Source: CAZDCD01 sp964503885
GTDB taxonomy: Bacteria > Bacteroidota > Bacteroidia > Bacteroidales > UBA10428
Length of the DNA stretch: 26,451 bases
NCBI GenBank assembly: GCA_964503885.1
Contig: CAZDCD010000040.1
Location: forward strand, 1-26,451
Reading direction: 5' to 3'
Part shown: positions 1-7,675 of the stretch, one piece after another
Layout: each line of letters begins with the position of its first letter
How positions within the stretch are numbered: the stretch's first letter is position 1
The notes under the pieces: generated by a model
Seen by the model: only the letters and a program-made list of their open reading frames with translations
Told to the model about the DNA's origin: nothing
The model's database searches: none
Translations under genes and position numbers: made by a program

Positions 1-15
1 TTCCTGCCTGAAACT

Positions 16-1476
16 CTATTTCTTCATCAGCTTCTTCATCTTCTTCTTTTTCTCCTCGGCTTTCCTGATCCAGAAACAACCGCAGTCGGCTGTACTCATC
101 TGATCCCCGCGTTGCTCCGTCACCCGGCCGCATCCCAGGTTCAGGTTCAGGCCGAAGCACAGGTTGAGATTTTTCGTGCTCTGGGGCCATATAAGTCCCG
201 GCAGGTTGTCGCTGACGATATAAAACTGTACGGGATTGTGTCCGAGCATCAGGCCTACGCCGACATTATTCACAGAACGGTGGACCCACGACCAGCTTAA
301 TGCGGCAGCTAACTGAGGGGTAATGGCGTAGTCGGCTGACAATGAAACACCTGTAAGGATCTTCTGTCTGTAAATTTTTGCTGCAGTGAGCGCATTCACC
401 GTCAGCCTGTCGTTCAGCTCCCGTGTGGCTCCCAGGTATATCCTCGGGGACAAAAAATACAGGTAGTTGTTTTGTGCGACCGATGCGGTGGTATTGGTAT
501 TGATCCCGTCGAACAGGTCCCACAAAAAACTGTCCGCCCAGGTGCTGTCGCTCAGCGGCCCGGTATACAGGTATGCTCCTTCGGCCGAATACTTTGTGAG
601 GTTCGATCTCCAGGCAATGAATCCCAGGTCAAGGATGCTGCCCGAAATTGCAAGCTGCTCGCTGTACCTGTATATAAACCCGGCATCAACCGCAAATCCC
701 GGATTTTTCCGGTTGAACACCAGGCTGCGGGCAGAGGTGTAATAATTATCGTTGAACCGGTAATTGCCGTTGGCATCCACGTTCAGGGCTACGGGCAGGG
801 AGGCGTTCACGCGCAGGCCGGTGTTCACGAGCAGGTTAAATGTATTTTCCTCGGTAAACAGTCCTATGTTGTTGCGGGTGGTTGTCAGGTTGAGCTTGCC
901 GAAAAGAAGCTTGGCCCGCACACCATAGGTATGCTGCGGATCGGTCTGCACCGAAACGCCAATGCTGTACTCCCTGAAATGACTGAAATTTATACCCGTG
1001 CCCTTCAGCGATATCCATTCACCCTCAAACTGTGTATTTCCTTTGTACACCAGCGAAAACAGATCACGGGTATAGAACAGTGCGAAATCATCGCGTTCAC
1101 GCACCGCAAACGTAAAGTACGTCTTATTCATCCTTAAACCGAACACAAAAAGGTTGGCATAGAGCTCGGACTCGAGGTAATTCCTGTTTGCGATCTTTTT
1201 TTCGATTGTCGTGGCATCAATGGAATAGGTCCCGCCCGATTCATCGTTGAACAGCTGGTTAAACGTGAAACCGTTATGCGCCAGGTTCGCATGCAATCCT
1301 GAGATCACCGGCAACCCGATGAATATCCTGCATGAATTCTGAACGGCAGGGTTCAGAAAATTTGACTGGGGAATGGCATGCATGAAATAAAGCGTGTGGT
1401 TCTGCTGGGCGGAACTATGGTAAATCACAACAAGAATGAGGAAAGTAAAAACGAAGGTTTTTTTGTTCCGCCACAT
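16..1476 (-). CDS. DUF5723-type outer-membrane beta-barrel protein
   Basis: A 486-residue exported protein. Residues 1-23 form a signal peptide ending in SSAQQ, with a basic start and a hydrophobic core (FVFTFLILVVI). The rest alternates polar and aromatic residues in short strands typical of a beta barrel, and carries the early 'FLNPA' segment seen in Bacteroidota DUF5723/PorV-like proteins. The C-terminal end is unusual: after the last strand (FGLNLNLGCG) come a Cys-containing stretch and a very lysine-rich tail (EEKKKKMKKLMKK). It is the last gene of a minus-strand operon, 18 nt after the upstream lipoprotein gene. The family assignment rests on overall look and length. No enzymatic function is visible, and the role (surface or secretion-related) is unknown. 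Confidence 0.75.
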   Translation of the reverse strand: MWRNKKTFVFTFLILVVIYHSSAQQNHTLYFMHAIPQSNFLNPAVQNSCRIFIGLPVISGLHANLAHNGFTFNQLFNDESGGTYSIDATTIEKKIANRNYLESELYANLFVFGLRMNKTYFTFAVRERDDFALFYTRDLFSLVYKGNTQFEGEWISLKGTGINFSHFREYSIGVSVQTDPQHTYGVRAKLLFGKLNLTTTRNNIGLFTEENTFNLLVNTGLRVNASLPVALNVDANGNYRFNDNYYTSARSLVFNRKNPGFAVDAGFIYRYSEQLAISGSILDLGFIAWRSNLTKYSAEGAYLYTGPLSDSTWADSFLWDLFDGINTNTTASVAQNNYLYFLSPRIYLGATRELNDRLTVNALTAAKIYRQKILTGVSLSADYAITPQLAAALSWSWVHRSVNNVGVGLMLGHNPVQFYIVSDNLPGLIWPQSTKNLNLCFGLNLNLGCGRVTEQRGDQMSTADCGCFWIRKAEEKKKKMKKLMKK

Positions 1477-1494
1477 GAGAGGATACCCCTGTTT

Positions 1495-2145
1495 TTAAAG
1501 TTCGTTCACATTGTACCCGATTTCAACCCTGGCCCCGATATGGATGCGTATATATTGCGTATCGGTGAAAACGATCCTGCCGGCACCCTGATCCGCCACA
1601 TTCAGCCATGCATCCAGGATCATATACCTGATCTGTTCATAGTTGATCAAAATTTCAAGCGGAACGGGAATGTCGCGTACGATCACGGACGGACTTACTA
1701 CCACGTTGTTCCCGTCAACCTCCGCCGGTTCCAGTATGCTGCTGTCTGCAATAACCGGACCGACCTGATCGAGGTTTTCGTCGGCCAGGTAAACCTCCAT
1801 GCTGGTGGTTACCGGATACCAGTTTTCAATGATCATGCGGAAGGTGATGGCCTGTATATGCTGATTGACTATCGTGCCTGAATTCAGAAAATCATAAAGG
1901 ATCCTTTCTGTTTTCAGAATAGCGGTATCGCCGGTCAGGTAATACGTATCGTCATAAAAAACAGTATCACTGCCGGGCATCAGCTGATCGAAGCGGTCGC
2001 TGAAATTAAAATACACATCGCCTGCCGGCACCGAATAACTCGAATGTACCTCCAGGGAACCGGAAACGGTATCGATATTATCTTTTATGCAGGATTGCAA
2101 AAAGATGCAGGAAAATACGATAGCTATGGAGAAAAAAAGTTTCAA
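1495..2145 (-). CDS. Predicted lipoprotein of unknown function
   Basis: A 216-residue protein with a lipoprotein signal: a short basic start, a hydrophobic core, and the lipobox LQSC with the lipidated Cys at residue 19. The mature part looks beta-rich, with alternating hydrophobic residues and many Asp, Val and Tyr, and no motif I recognise. Its ATG overlaps the end of gmhA by 4 nt (ATGA), so it is very probably translationally coupled to it. The DUF5723 barrel follows 18 nt later. Pairing with a barrel gene suggests an envelope role, but this is inference from context only. Confidence 0.75.
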   Translation of the reverse strand: MKLFFSIAIVFSCIFLQSCIKDNIDTVSGSLEVHSSYSVPAGDVYFNFSDRFDQLMPGSDTVFYDDTYYLTGDTAILKTERILYDFLNSGTIVNQHIQAITFRMIIENWYPVTTSMEVYLADENLDQVGPVIADSSILEPAEVDGNNVVVSPSVIVRDIPVPLEILINYEQIRYMILDAWLNVADQGAGRIVFTDTQYIRIHIGARVEIGYNVNEL

Positions 2146-2711
2146 TACAAATGGTTTTCGATATACTGGATCAGGCAGTGGATTATTTTAATATGGATCT
2201 CCTGGGTACGGTCGGAATAAACAGAATGCGGGGCGCGGATCTCCACATCACAGTGTTCCGCCAGCCGGCCCCCGTCTTTACCGGTAAGCGCCACAACCTT
2301 CATTCCTCTCGCCTTTGCTGCTTTTGCCGCTTCCACAACATTCGCTGAATTGCCGCTGGTACTTATGGCAAGAAGCACATCACCCGGCTGCCCCAAACCT
2401 TCGATGTACCGTGAAAAAATCTTTTCAAACCCGAAGTCATTTGCCGCACAGGTAATATGTGAGGGATCGGATATGGAGATTGCAGGGATTGCCGGCCTGG
2501 AATCCCTGAACAGCCCGGTAAGCTCTTCGGCAAAATGCATGGAATCGCTCATCGAGCCGCCGTTTCCGCATGAAAGTACCTTTCCCCTGTTTCTTATGGA
2601 TGCAGTCATGATCTCAGCGGCTTCTTCAATGCGTAAAAAGTTGGCGTCATCGCTTAAAAAAGTGTCCAGCATTTTTTTCGCATCGATAAATACCTGTTTG
2701 ATCACATTCAT
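2142..2711 (-). CDS. gmhA: D-sedoheptulose-7-phosphate isomerase GmhA (SIS domain)
   Basis: GmhA converts sedoheptulose 7-phosphate to D-glycero-D-manno-heptose 7-phosphate, the first step of LPS-core or glycoprotein heptose synthesis. The protein (189 residues) matches the family length and follows E. coli GmhA closely by eye: KVLSCGNGGS, MHFAEELTG, ISTSGNSANV, LTGKDGG and RTQEIHIKIIH. The zinc ligands of the E. coli enzyme (His61, Glu65, Gln172, His180) correspond here to His59, Glu63, Gln170 and His178. I start at the ATG at 2711. The longer frame begins with a TTG at 2720 and adds three residues the family does not need. It heads an operon with a lipoprotein and a DUF5723 barrel. The other heptose-pathway genes are not in this window. 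Confidence 0.93.
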   Translation of the reverse strand: MNVIKQVFIDAKKMLDTFLSDDANFLRIEEAAEIMTASIRNRGKVLSCGNGGSMSDSMHFAEELTGLFRDSRPAIPAISISDPSHITCAANDFGFEKIFSRYIEGLGQPGDVLLAISTSGNSANVVEAAKAAKARGMKVVALTGKDGGRLAEHCDVEIRAPHSVYSDRTQEIHIKIIHCLIQYIENHLY

Positions 2712-2937
2712 TTTTCTCAATCATTTGGTGCCTTCCGGATATCTATTCTGTGCAGGCCGAATCATACCCGGATTGCGGTAACGGTTAATAGAAGAAGATC
2801 ATATGTTGCGCATTGCAAGAATTATTGTATAAAAACCCGGCAATTATACCGGGAAATATTCTGCCGGGTAGAAAACAGATCAAAAATATTGTATTTTTAA
2901 AAATTAAAACGCATCCTTCAGCATTTTATTCTGAATT
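2712..2937. other. Divergent intergenic region with CCGGG repeats
   Basis: This gap separates gmhA (minus) from the ion channel (plus), so it must hold both promoters. The clearest structure is CCCGG (2836-2840) and CCGGG (2849-2853) around an 8-nt AT-rich loop, followed by a third CCGGG at 2864-2868. A TATTTTTA box at 2892-2899 resembles the Bacteroidota -7 element with one mismatch and could serve the channel gene, but I see no matching -33 element. I see no gene here. Confidence 0.4.
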
Positions 2938-3753
2938 ATGGGTAAAATACGAAAAAGGCTCTTCGAAATAATCTTTGAGGCAGACACCACCGCCGGAAAA
3001 GTTTTCGACATTGTTCTGCTGGGATTGATAATCCTCAGCACCCTGGCCGTGATCCTGGAAAGCGTGCCTTCGGTACGCGTTTCTTTCAGCTCCGGACTGA
3101 GGGTTGCCGAGTGGGTGATAACCATTCTTTTTTCGCTGGAATATGTCCTGAGGATCTATGCGACTGATAAACCGCTAAGGTATATCCTCAGTTTCTACGG
3201 GATCATCGATTTTATGGCCATCCTGCCCACATACCTGGGACTGGTCATCGCAGGCACGCACAGCCTTGTAGTGATAAGGGCATTGAGGCTACTTCGGGTA
3301 TTCAGGATATTTAAAATATCGCGTTACATCGAGGAAGGCAAAATACTGCTGAAAGCATTGCAGGCCAGCAGGGTCAAGATAAGTGTCTTTCTGTTTGTCA
3401 TCTTCACCCTGATCCTTGTTATCGGAACCGTAATGTACCTTATTGAAGGAGAGAAGAACGGCTTTACAAGCATTCCTAAAAGCATCTACTGGGCAATTGT
3501 TACCATGACCACTGTCGGGTACGGGGACATCACTCCGCAAACTGCATTGGGCCAGTTTTTATCGGCAATTGTTATGATCCTTGGATACTCAATAATAGCC
3601 GTTCCAACAGGTATTGTGAGCGTGGAACTGGCAGGTGCCATAAAAGATGCGGTTAGTACGCAAACATGTCCGGCCTGCCTGCGTGAAGGTCATGACGCCG
3701 ATGCGGAGTTTTGCAAATACTGCGGAGCGAGATTAAATGAACAGGATCGGTAA
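2938..3753 (+). CDS. Voltage-gated (Kv-type) ion channel with C-terminal zinc ribbon
   Basis: A six-helix cation channel of 271 residues in the inner membrane. The S4 voltage sensor is visible as regularly spaced positive residues (Arg114, Arg117, Arg120, Arg123, Lys126) in RALRLLRVFRIFKISRY. The selectivity filter is TTVGYGD (191-197), the potassium signature, followed by ITP and the S6 helix. After S6 the protein ends in a small zinc-ribbon-like module: Cys244-x2-Cys247 and Cys259-x2-Cys262, with His252 between them. K+ selectivity follows from the GYG filter. The ribbon's role is unknown; it could tetramerise the channel or sense metal or redox state. It stands alone, with a divergent gene upstream and a separate promoter for the next gene downstream. 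Confidence 0.9.
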   Translation: MGKIRKRLFEIIFEADTTAGKVFDIVLLGLIILSTLAVILESVPSVRVSFSSGLRVAEWVITILFSLEYVLRIYATDKPLRYILSFYGIIDFMAILPTYLGLVIAGTHSLVVIRALRLLRVFRIFKISRYIEEGKILLKALQASRVKISVFLFVIFTLILVIGTVMYLIEGEKNGFTSIPKSIYWAIVTMTTVGYGDITPQTALGQFLSAIVMILGYSIIAVPTGIVSVELAGAIKDAVSTQTCPACLREGHDADAEFCKYCGARLNEQDR

Positions 3754-3815
3754 AATAGCTATGTTTTCTGTGATATTAGCACGATTTTTGTCATACATGA
3801 TATACCGGTAAATAG

Positions 3816-3846
3816 TTTCGGGAACCAATAAATATCCCTAATTTTG
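3816..3846 (+). promoter_or_regulatory. Predicted Bacteroidota promoter for the mutL operon
   Basis: TAATTTTG at 3839-3846 fits the Bacteroidota -7 consensus TAnnTTTG exactly. A TTTC at 3816-3819, 19 nt upstream, is a one-mismatch -33 TTTG element at the expected spacing. The start codon of the 92-residue gene lies 21 nt downstream. Confidence 0.55.
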
Positions 3847-3867
3847 TTTCATTAAAATAGTATTGAC

Positions 3868-4146
3868 ATGGCAATGTTCACTTTTTTTAGACTAAACAAG
3901 CATAAGCAGTTTGAGTACAAACCACTTTTTTATGACCAGCAAAAGGAAGAATTCCAGGAACGGGTCAGGCGGATAGAAGAGGAAATGGGTGTCCATAAGA
4001 ATACAGAATATAAATCCACGCTGAGAAGAGGTGCAATGCGGAGCTATCTTCAGACATCGAGACGTAAGGACAGGTATGGCAGTATAAGGCTGATCGTGAT
4101 CGTATTGTTGCTTCTTGCTCTTGCGTATTATCTTTTTCTGAAATAA
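3868..4146 (+). CDS. Small single-pass membrane protein preceding mutL
   Basis: A 92-residue protein. The first ~70 residues are highly charged and probably helical (QQKEEFQERVRRIEEEMG), then comes one C-terminal membrane helix (RLIVIVLLLLALAYYLFLK, about 74-92), so it looks tail-anchored with a cytoplasmic N-terminus. I do not recognise a domain with a known function. It begins 21 nt after a good promoter box and ends 7 nt before the mutL start, so the two are almost certainly co-transcribed. A link to mismatch repair or to the rhomboid genes further on is only guilt by association. Confidence 0.8.
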   Translation: MAMFTFFRLNKHKQFEYKPLFYDQQKEEFQERVRRIEEEMGVHKNTEYKSTLRRGAMRSYLQTSRRKDRYGSIRLIVIVLLLLALAYYLFLK

Positions 4147-4153
4147 CAGGCTT

Positions 4154-5989
4154 ATGGCTGACATTATCCGTCTGCTTCCCGATTCAGTGGCCAATCAGAT
4201 TGCTGCAGGTGAGGTAATCCAGCGTCCGGCGTCGGTGGTCAAGGAACTTATTGAAAATGCCGTGGATGCAGGCAGCACATCGGTTTCTGTGCTGGTGAAA
4301 GAAGGGGGCAAATTGGCCATACAGGTAGTTGACAACGGCTGCGGAATGTCGGAAACCGATGCTCGGCTCGCTTTTGAAAGGCATGCCACATCGAAGATCA
4401 GGGAAGCGAGCGACTTATTTGGCATCAGAACAATGGGTTTCAGGGGAGAAGCCCTTGCTTCGGTCGCAGCAGTTGCCCATATGACGCTTCTTACCAGGAA
4501 ACCCGATGAAGAACTCGGAACAAGCATTCTGATCGGAGGATCGGAACTGGAAAAGCAGGAACCGGTCCATTGCCAGGCAGGGACCAACATTGCAGTAAAA
4601 AACCTGTTCTTTAATGTGCCGGCCAGAAGAAAATTCCTGAAGGGAACAAGCGTGGAGTTCAGGCATGTTGCCGAAGAGTTCATCAGGGTAGCCCTGCCGC
4701 ATCACGATGTTGAATTCAAACTGATCCACAACAATGCCGGGATCTATAACCTGCCGGCGACCAACCTCAAACAGCGGATCGTTCATCTTTTCGGTCGCAA
4801 TATACTCGGCAATTTAACCCCGCTTTCTACACAAACCAGTATCGTAGAGCTGTTCGGATTTGTGGGCAAACCCGAATATGCCAAGAAAAAATACGGCGAA
4901 CAGTATTTCTTCGTCAATAACCGGTTTATGCGCCACCCTTATTTTCACCGGGCCGTCCTTAACGCCTATGACCAACTGCTGCAACCCGATAGCATTCCTT
5001 CGTATTTTATTTTCTTCACAGCCGACCCGGGGTCGATCGATGTGAACATCCATCCCACCAAGACCGAGATCAAATTTGAGGATGAGCAGGCGGTATTTCA
5101 GATCTTGAAGGCGGCTGTTCGCGAAACGCTCGGGAAATCGAACATTGTGCCTTCCATTGATTTTGACACCGAAAGGAGCATTGACATTCCGCTTATCCGG
5201 AAAGACACTGAAATAAGGATACCTGAAATACCTGTCAATTCAAATTTTAACCCTTTTGATCCCGATCAGTCGGAAAAATTCCGTGCGCCATCGGGCATCC
5301 CCGGTCAGAAACCTGGCGACTGGCAGAAACTATACGAAGGGGTGAGAAATGAGAACAGGATGTCCGGTGTTTCCACCGGTTTCGATAATCCGGCACAGGC
5401 TTCGCTCGATACCGGGGAAAGCAGCCACAGCAATACATACCTGCAGCTTAAGAACAGGTTTATATTAACCCAGGTAAAATCGGGGTTGATGATCGTCGAC
5501 CAGAACCGTGCCTTCGAAAGGATCATGTATGAAAAGCTTGTCCATTCGCTGGCCCATAATGTTGCCGTTGCCCAGCAGACATTATTTCCCGAGACCATCG
5601 AGCTCGATCCGCGCGATTACAGCCTGATGGCCGATATTATCGACGACCTGAACGCTGTGGGATTTGATATCAGCAACTTTGGCAACAATGCCATATCGGT
5701 GAACGGCTGTCCGGCGGATCTGAAAAATCCCGATCCGAAAGGGCTTGTCGAATCGATCCTTGAGGAATACCGGGCCACGAAAAACGATGTAAAAAAGAGC
5801 GTTAAGGAAACCATCGCCCGTTCACTGGCAAAAGTAGCAGGCCATGCCTATTTCAATACATTAACATTCGTGGAAATGCAGGAGCTTATTGACCGGCTGT
5901 TCGCCTGTGAAAATCCCAATTATTCGCCTTCGGGAAAACGAATTATCAGCATAATAGGAACGGACGAGCTGGATAAAAAGCTGATGTAG
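4154..5989 (+). CDS. mutL: DNA mismatch repair protein MutL
   Basis: MutL links mismatch-bound MutS to downstream repair steps. The N-terminal GHKL ATPase is intact: ELIENAVDAG (catalytic Glu), DNGCGM, ATSKI and GFRGEAL, then the NIHPTKTEIKF segment that closes the transducer domain. A low-complexity Pro/Asp/Ser linker (about 340-425) leads to the C-terminal dimerisation domain. Length (611) is normal. The endonuclease motif DQHA-x2-E-x4-E appears as DQNRAFERIMYE (449-460): the Asp and both Glu are kept, but His is Asn. The later CPHGRP-like position reads SPSGKR (591-596). Nicking activity is therefore uncertain. Its ATG is 7 nt after the small membrane gene. Confidence 0.96.
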   Translation: MADIIRLLPDSVANQIAAGEVIQRPASVVKELIENAVDAGSTSVSVLVKEGGKLAIQVVDNGCGMSETDARLAFERHATSKIREASDLFGIRTMGFRGEALASVAAVAHMTLLTRKPDEELGTSILIGGSELEKQEPVHCQAGTNIAVKNLFFNVPARRKFLKGTSVEFRHVAEEFIRVALPHHDVEFKLIHNNAGIYNLPATNLKQRIVHLFGRNILGNLTPLSTQTSIVELFGFVGKPEYAKKKYGEQYFFVNNRFMRHPYFHRAVLNAYDQLLQPDSIPSYFIFFTADPGSIDVNIHPTKTEIKFEDEQAVFQILKAAVRETLGKSNIVPSIDFDTERSIDIPLIRKDTEIRIPEIPVNSNFNPFDPDQSEKFRAPSGIPGQKPGDWQKLYEGVRNENRMSGVSTGFDNPAQASLDTGESSHSNTYLQLKNRFILTQVKSGLMIVDQNRAFERIMYEKLVHSLAHNVAVAQQTLFPETIELDPRDYSLMADIIDDLNAVGFDISNFGNNAISVNGCPADLKNPDPKGLVESILEEYRATKNDVKKSVKETIARSLAKVAGHAYFNTLTFVEMQELIDRLFACENPNYSPSGKRIISIIGTDELDKKLM

Positions 5990-6067
5990 TTCGTATACCG
6001 CAAACAAACCGGAAGGACTGAGGTTCAATTCTTAACCTTGGGGAAGCACATTATCAGAAAACAATCC

Positions 6068-6075
6068 TATCTTTG
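6068..6075 (+). promoter_or_regulatory. Predicted -7 promoter element for the rhomboid operon
   Basis: TATCTTTG is an exact TAnnTTTG match 28 nt before the ATG at 6104, which is followed by rhomboid-like sequence. No clear -33 TTTG sits 19 nt upstream. The box falls inside the longer TTG-initiated frame at 6038, which argues that the longer start is wrong. Confidence 0.45.
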
Positions 6076-6103
6076 CGATGTTGAAAAAAGAAAAAAGGAT
6101 ACC

Positions 6104-6712
6104 ATGTTCAGAATTAATTTACCTCCGGTAGTTAAAAACATATTGTGGATAAATATCATCATGTTTTTGGCCGATAAAGTCCTGCACGGAATGGGGTACA
6201 ATATTACCGAGTGGCTTTCGCTCTATAGCTTAAATACTCCTTATTTCAGGCCTTATCAACTGATCACCCACATGTTTATGCACGCCAACCTCATGCATAT
6301 TTTCTTCAATATGTTTGGTTTGGTGATGTTCGGCAGGATCATTGAAAGTGTATGGGGCAGCAAGAAGATGTTTATCCTCTACTTTGTCTCCGGACTTGGA
6401 GCAGCCGGATTGCAGCTGCTGGTTTATTATCTTACTCATATACAGGCCGCTATGTTAGGTGCATCGGGTGCACTTTTCGGTTTGCTGGCTGCTTTTGCCT
6501 TGCTGTTTCCCAATGTTGAACTGATGCTCATTTTTTTGCCTATTCCGGTAAAGGCAAAATATTTTGTCCCGGCATTTGCCATACTTTCGCTTTTTCTCGG
6601 GGTAGCCAGCTTCAAAGGCGATAATATTGCGCATTTTGCACATCTCGGGGGAGCTATATTCGGTTTTTTTATTGCATTGTACTGGAAGAGGAACCAGTTT
6701 AAGCCGTTATAA
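6104..6712 (+). CDS. Rhomboid family intramembrane serine protease (first of two)
   Basis: A 202-residue membrane protease that cleaves transmembrane helices inside the bilayer. The catalytic dyad is present: Ser121 in GASGA and His180 in AHFAHLGG, plus His65 and Asn69 (HIFFN) of the oxyanion site on TM2. Six membrane helices can be drawn. I start at ATG 6104, preceded by an AAAAAAGGAT ribosome-binding stretch. The 22-residue extension from TTG 6038 would run through the likely promoter and is not rhomboid-like. It lies 27 nt before a second rhomboid gene. Substrates are unknown. Confidence 0.93.
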   Translation: MFRINLPPVVKNILWINIIMFLADKVLHGMGYNITEWLSLYSLNTPYFRPYQLITHMFMHANLMHIFFNMFGLVMFGRIIESVWGSKKMFILYFVSGLGAAGLQLLVYYLTHIQAAMLGASGALFGLLAAFALLFPNVELMLIFLPIPVKAKYFVPAFAILSLFLGVASFKGDNIAHFAHLGGAIFGFFIALYWKRNQFKPL

Positions 6713-6739
6713 GGTTGAAGATTATTTCTATGTAAAAAT

Positions 6740-7633
6740 ATGACCATCTGGGAAGAAATAAAGGAATCATTCAGGAGCGGAAGCAGCCTTACCAAGTTGA
6801 TCTACATTAATGCAGGCGTTTTTCTTTCCGTTCAGATACTGATGATCATTGATGTATTGTTCAAGCTGAATATTTCATCGCTCGCTGTTTATTACATGAG
6901 TGTATCATCAAAACCGATGGGCCTGTTGTACAGGCCATGGACATTAGTTACTTACATGTTCCTTCACAAGGGATTCTGGCACATTCTTTCCAACATCTTG
7001 TGGTTATACTGGTTCGGACTGGTATTTATTCATCTTGTGGGCCAGAAACAGCTTGTTAACCTGTACCTTGCCGGAGGCCTTACCGGGGCTGTTGTATATT
7101 TTGTCTCCTACAACGTTTTTCCGGGTCTTATCGATACCAGCAGCGAAAGCATCCTGTTTGGCGCTTCGGCTTCAGTAATGGCCATTGTTGTTGGTATTGC
7201 AGTATATGCACCCAATTATAAGATGAACCTTATCCTCATTGGTCCGGTAAGTATAAAATATATTGCCCTGGTAGGATTTCTGGTCACCTCGCTTTTCGAA
7301 TTTACATCGAATACCGGGGGAAAACTGGCCCATATCGGAGGCGCCCTGTTCGGCATCCTTTATTTCAACCGGTACAGGCACGGGAAGGATATATTAAAGG
7401 GACTTTCAAACCTGCTCGACACCATTTTTACCTGGTTCAGACCCAGTAAACGGAAGTTTAAAGTAGCATACAGGAGACCTGTAAAAGACCTTGACGATAT
7501 GGAATACAACAGGCAGAAAGCGGAAAAGCAGGAAGAGGTAGACCGGATCCTGGATAAAATAGCCAAATCGGGTTATGACAGCCTGACCAAAAAAGAGAAA
7601 GAAACACTGTTCAGGATGGGCGGCAATAAATGA
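6740..7633 (+). CDS. Rhomboid family protease with C-terminal cytoplasmic tail (second of two)
   Basis: A 297-residue rhomboid. The catalytic Ser143 lies in GASAS and His198 in KLAHIGG, with His81 and Asn85 (HILSN) as oxyanion residues, so it should be active. Unlike its upstream neighbour it has a long polar C-terminal tail (about 220-297) ending in VDRILDKIAKSGYDSLTKKE, a helical segment seen behind several Bacteroidota rhomboids (DUF6576-like; name recalled, not checked). The two rhomboids differ enough to be old duplicates rather than a recent copy. The EEP-family gene follows after 42 nt, in the same direction. Confidence 0.93.
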   Translation: MTIWEEIKESFRSGSSLTKLIYINAGVFLSVQILMIIDVLFKLNISSLAVYYMSVSSKPMGLLYRPWTLVTYMFLHKGFWHILSNILWLYWFGLVFIHLVGQKQLVNLYLAGGLTGAVVYFVSYNVFPGLIDTSSESILFGASASVMAIVVGIAVYAPNYKMNLILIGPVSIKYIALVGFLVTSLFEFTSNTGGKLAHIGGALFGILYFNRYRHGKDILKGLSNLLDTIFTWFRPSKRKFKVAYRRPVKDLDDMEYNRQKAEKQEEVDRILDKIAKSGYDSLTKKEKETLFRMGGNK

Positions 7634-7675
7634 GGTGACCGTTGTTTTCAGTATATATAAAATGTTTCAGGTAAC

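Noticed and set aside
472..1137. A 221-codon plus-strand frame
   Set aside because: It lies entirely antisense to the DUF5723 barrel gene, which has a signal peptide and barrel-like composition; this is a shadow frame.
2836..2868. Terminator from the CCCGG/CCGGG hairpin
   Set aside because: The stem is only 5 bp, no T-run follows, and it lies between two divergent gene starts where no transcript should end.
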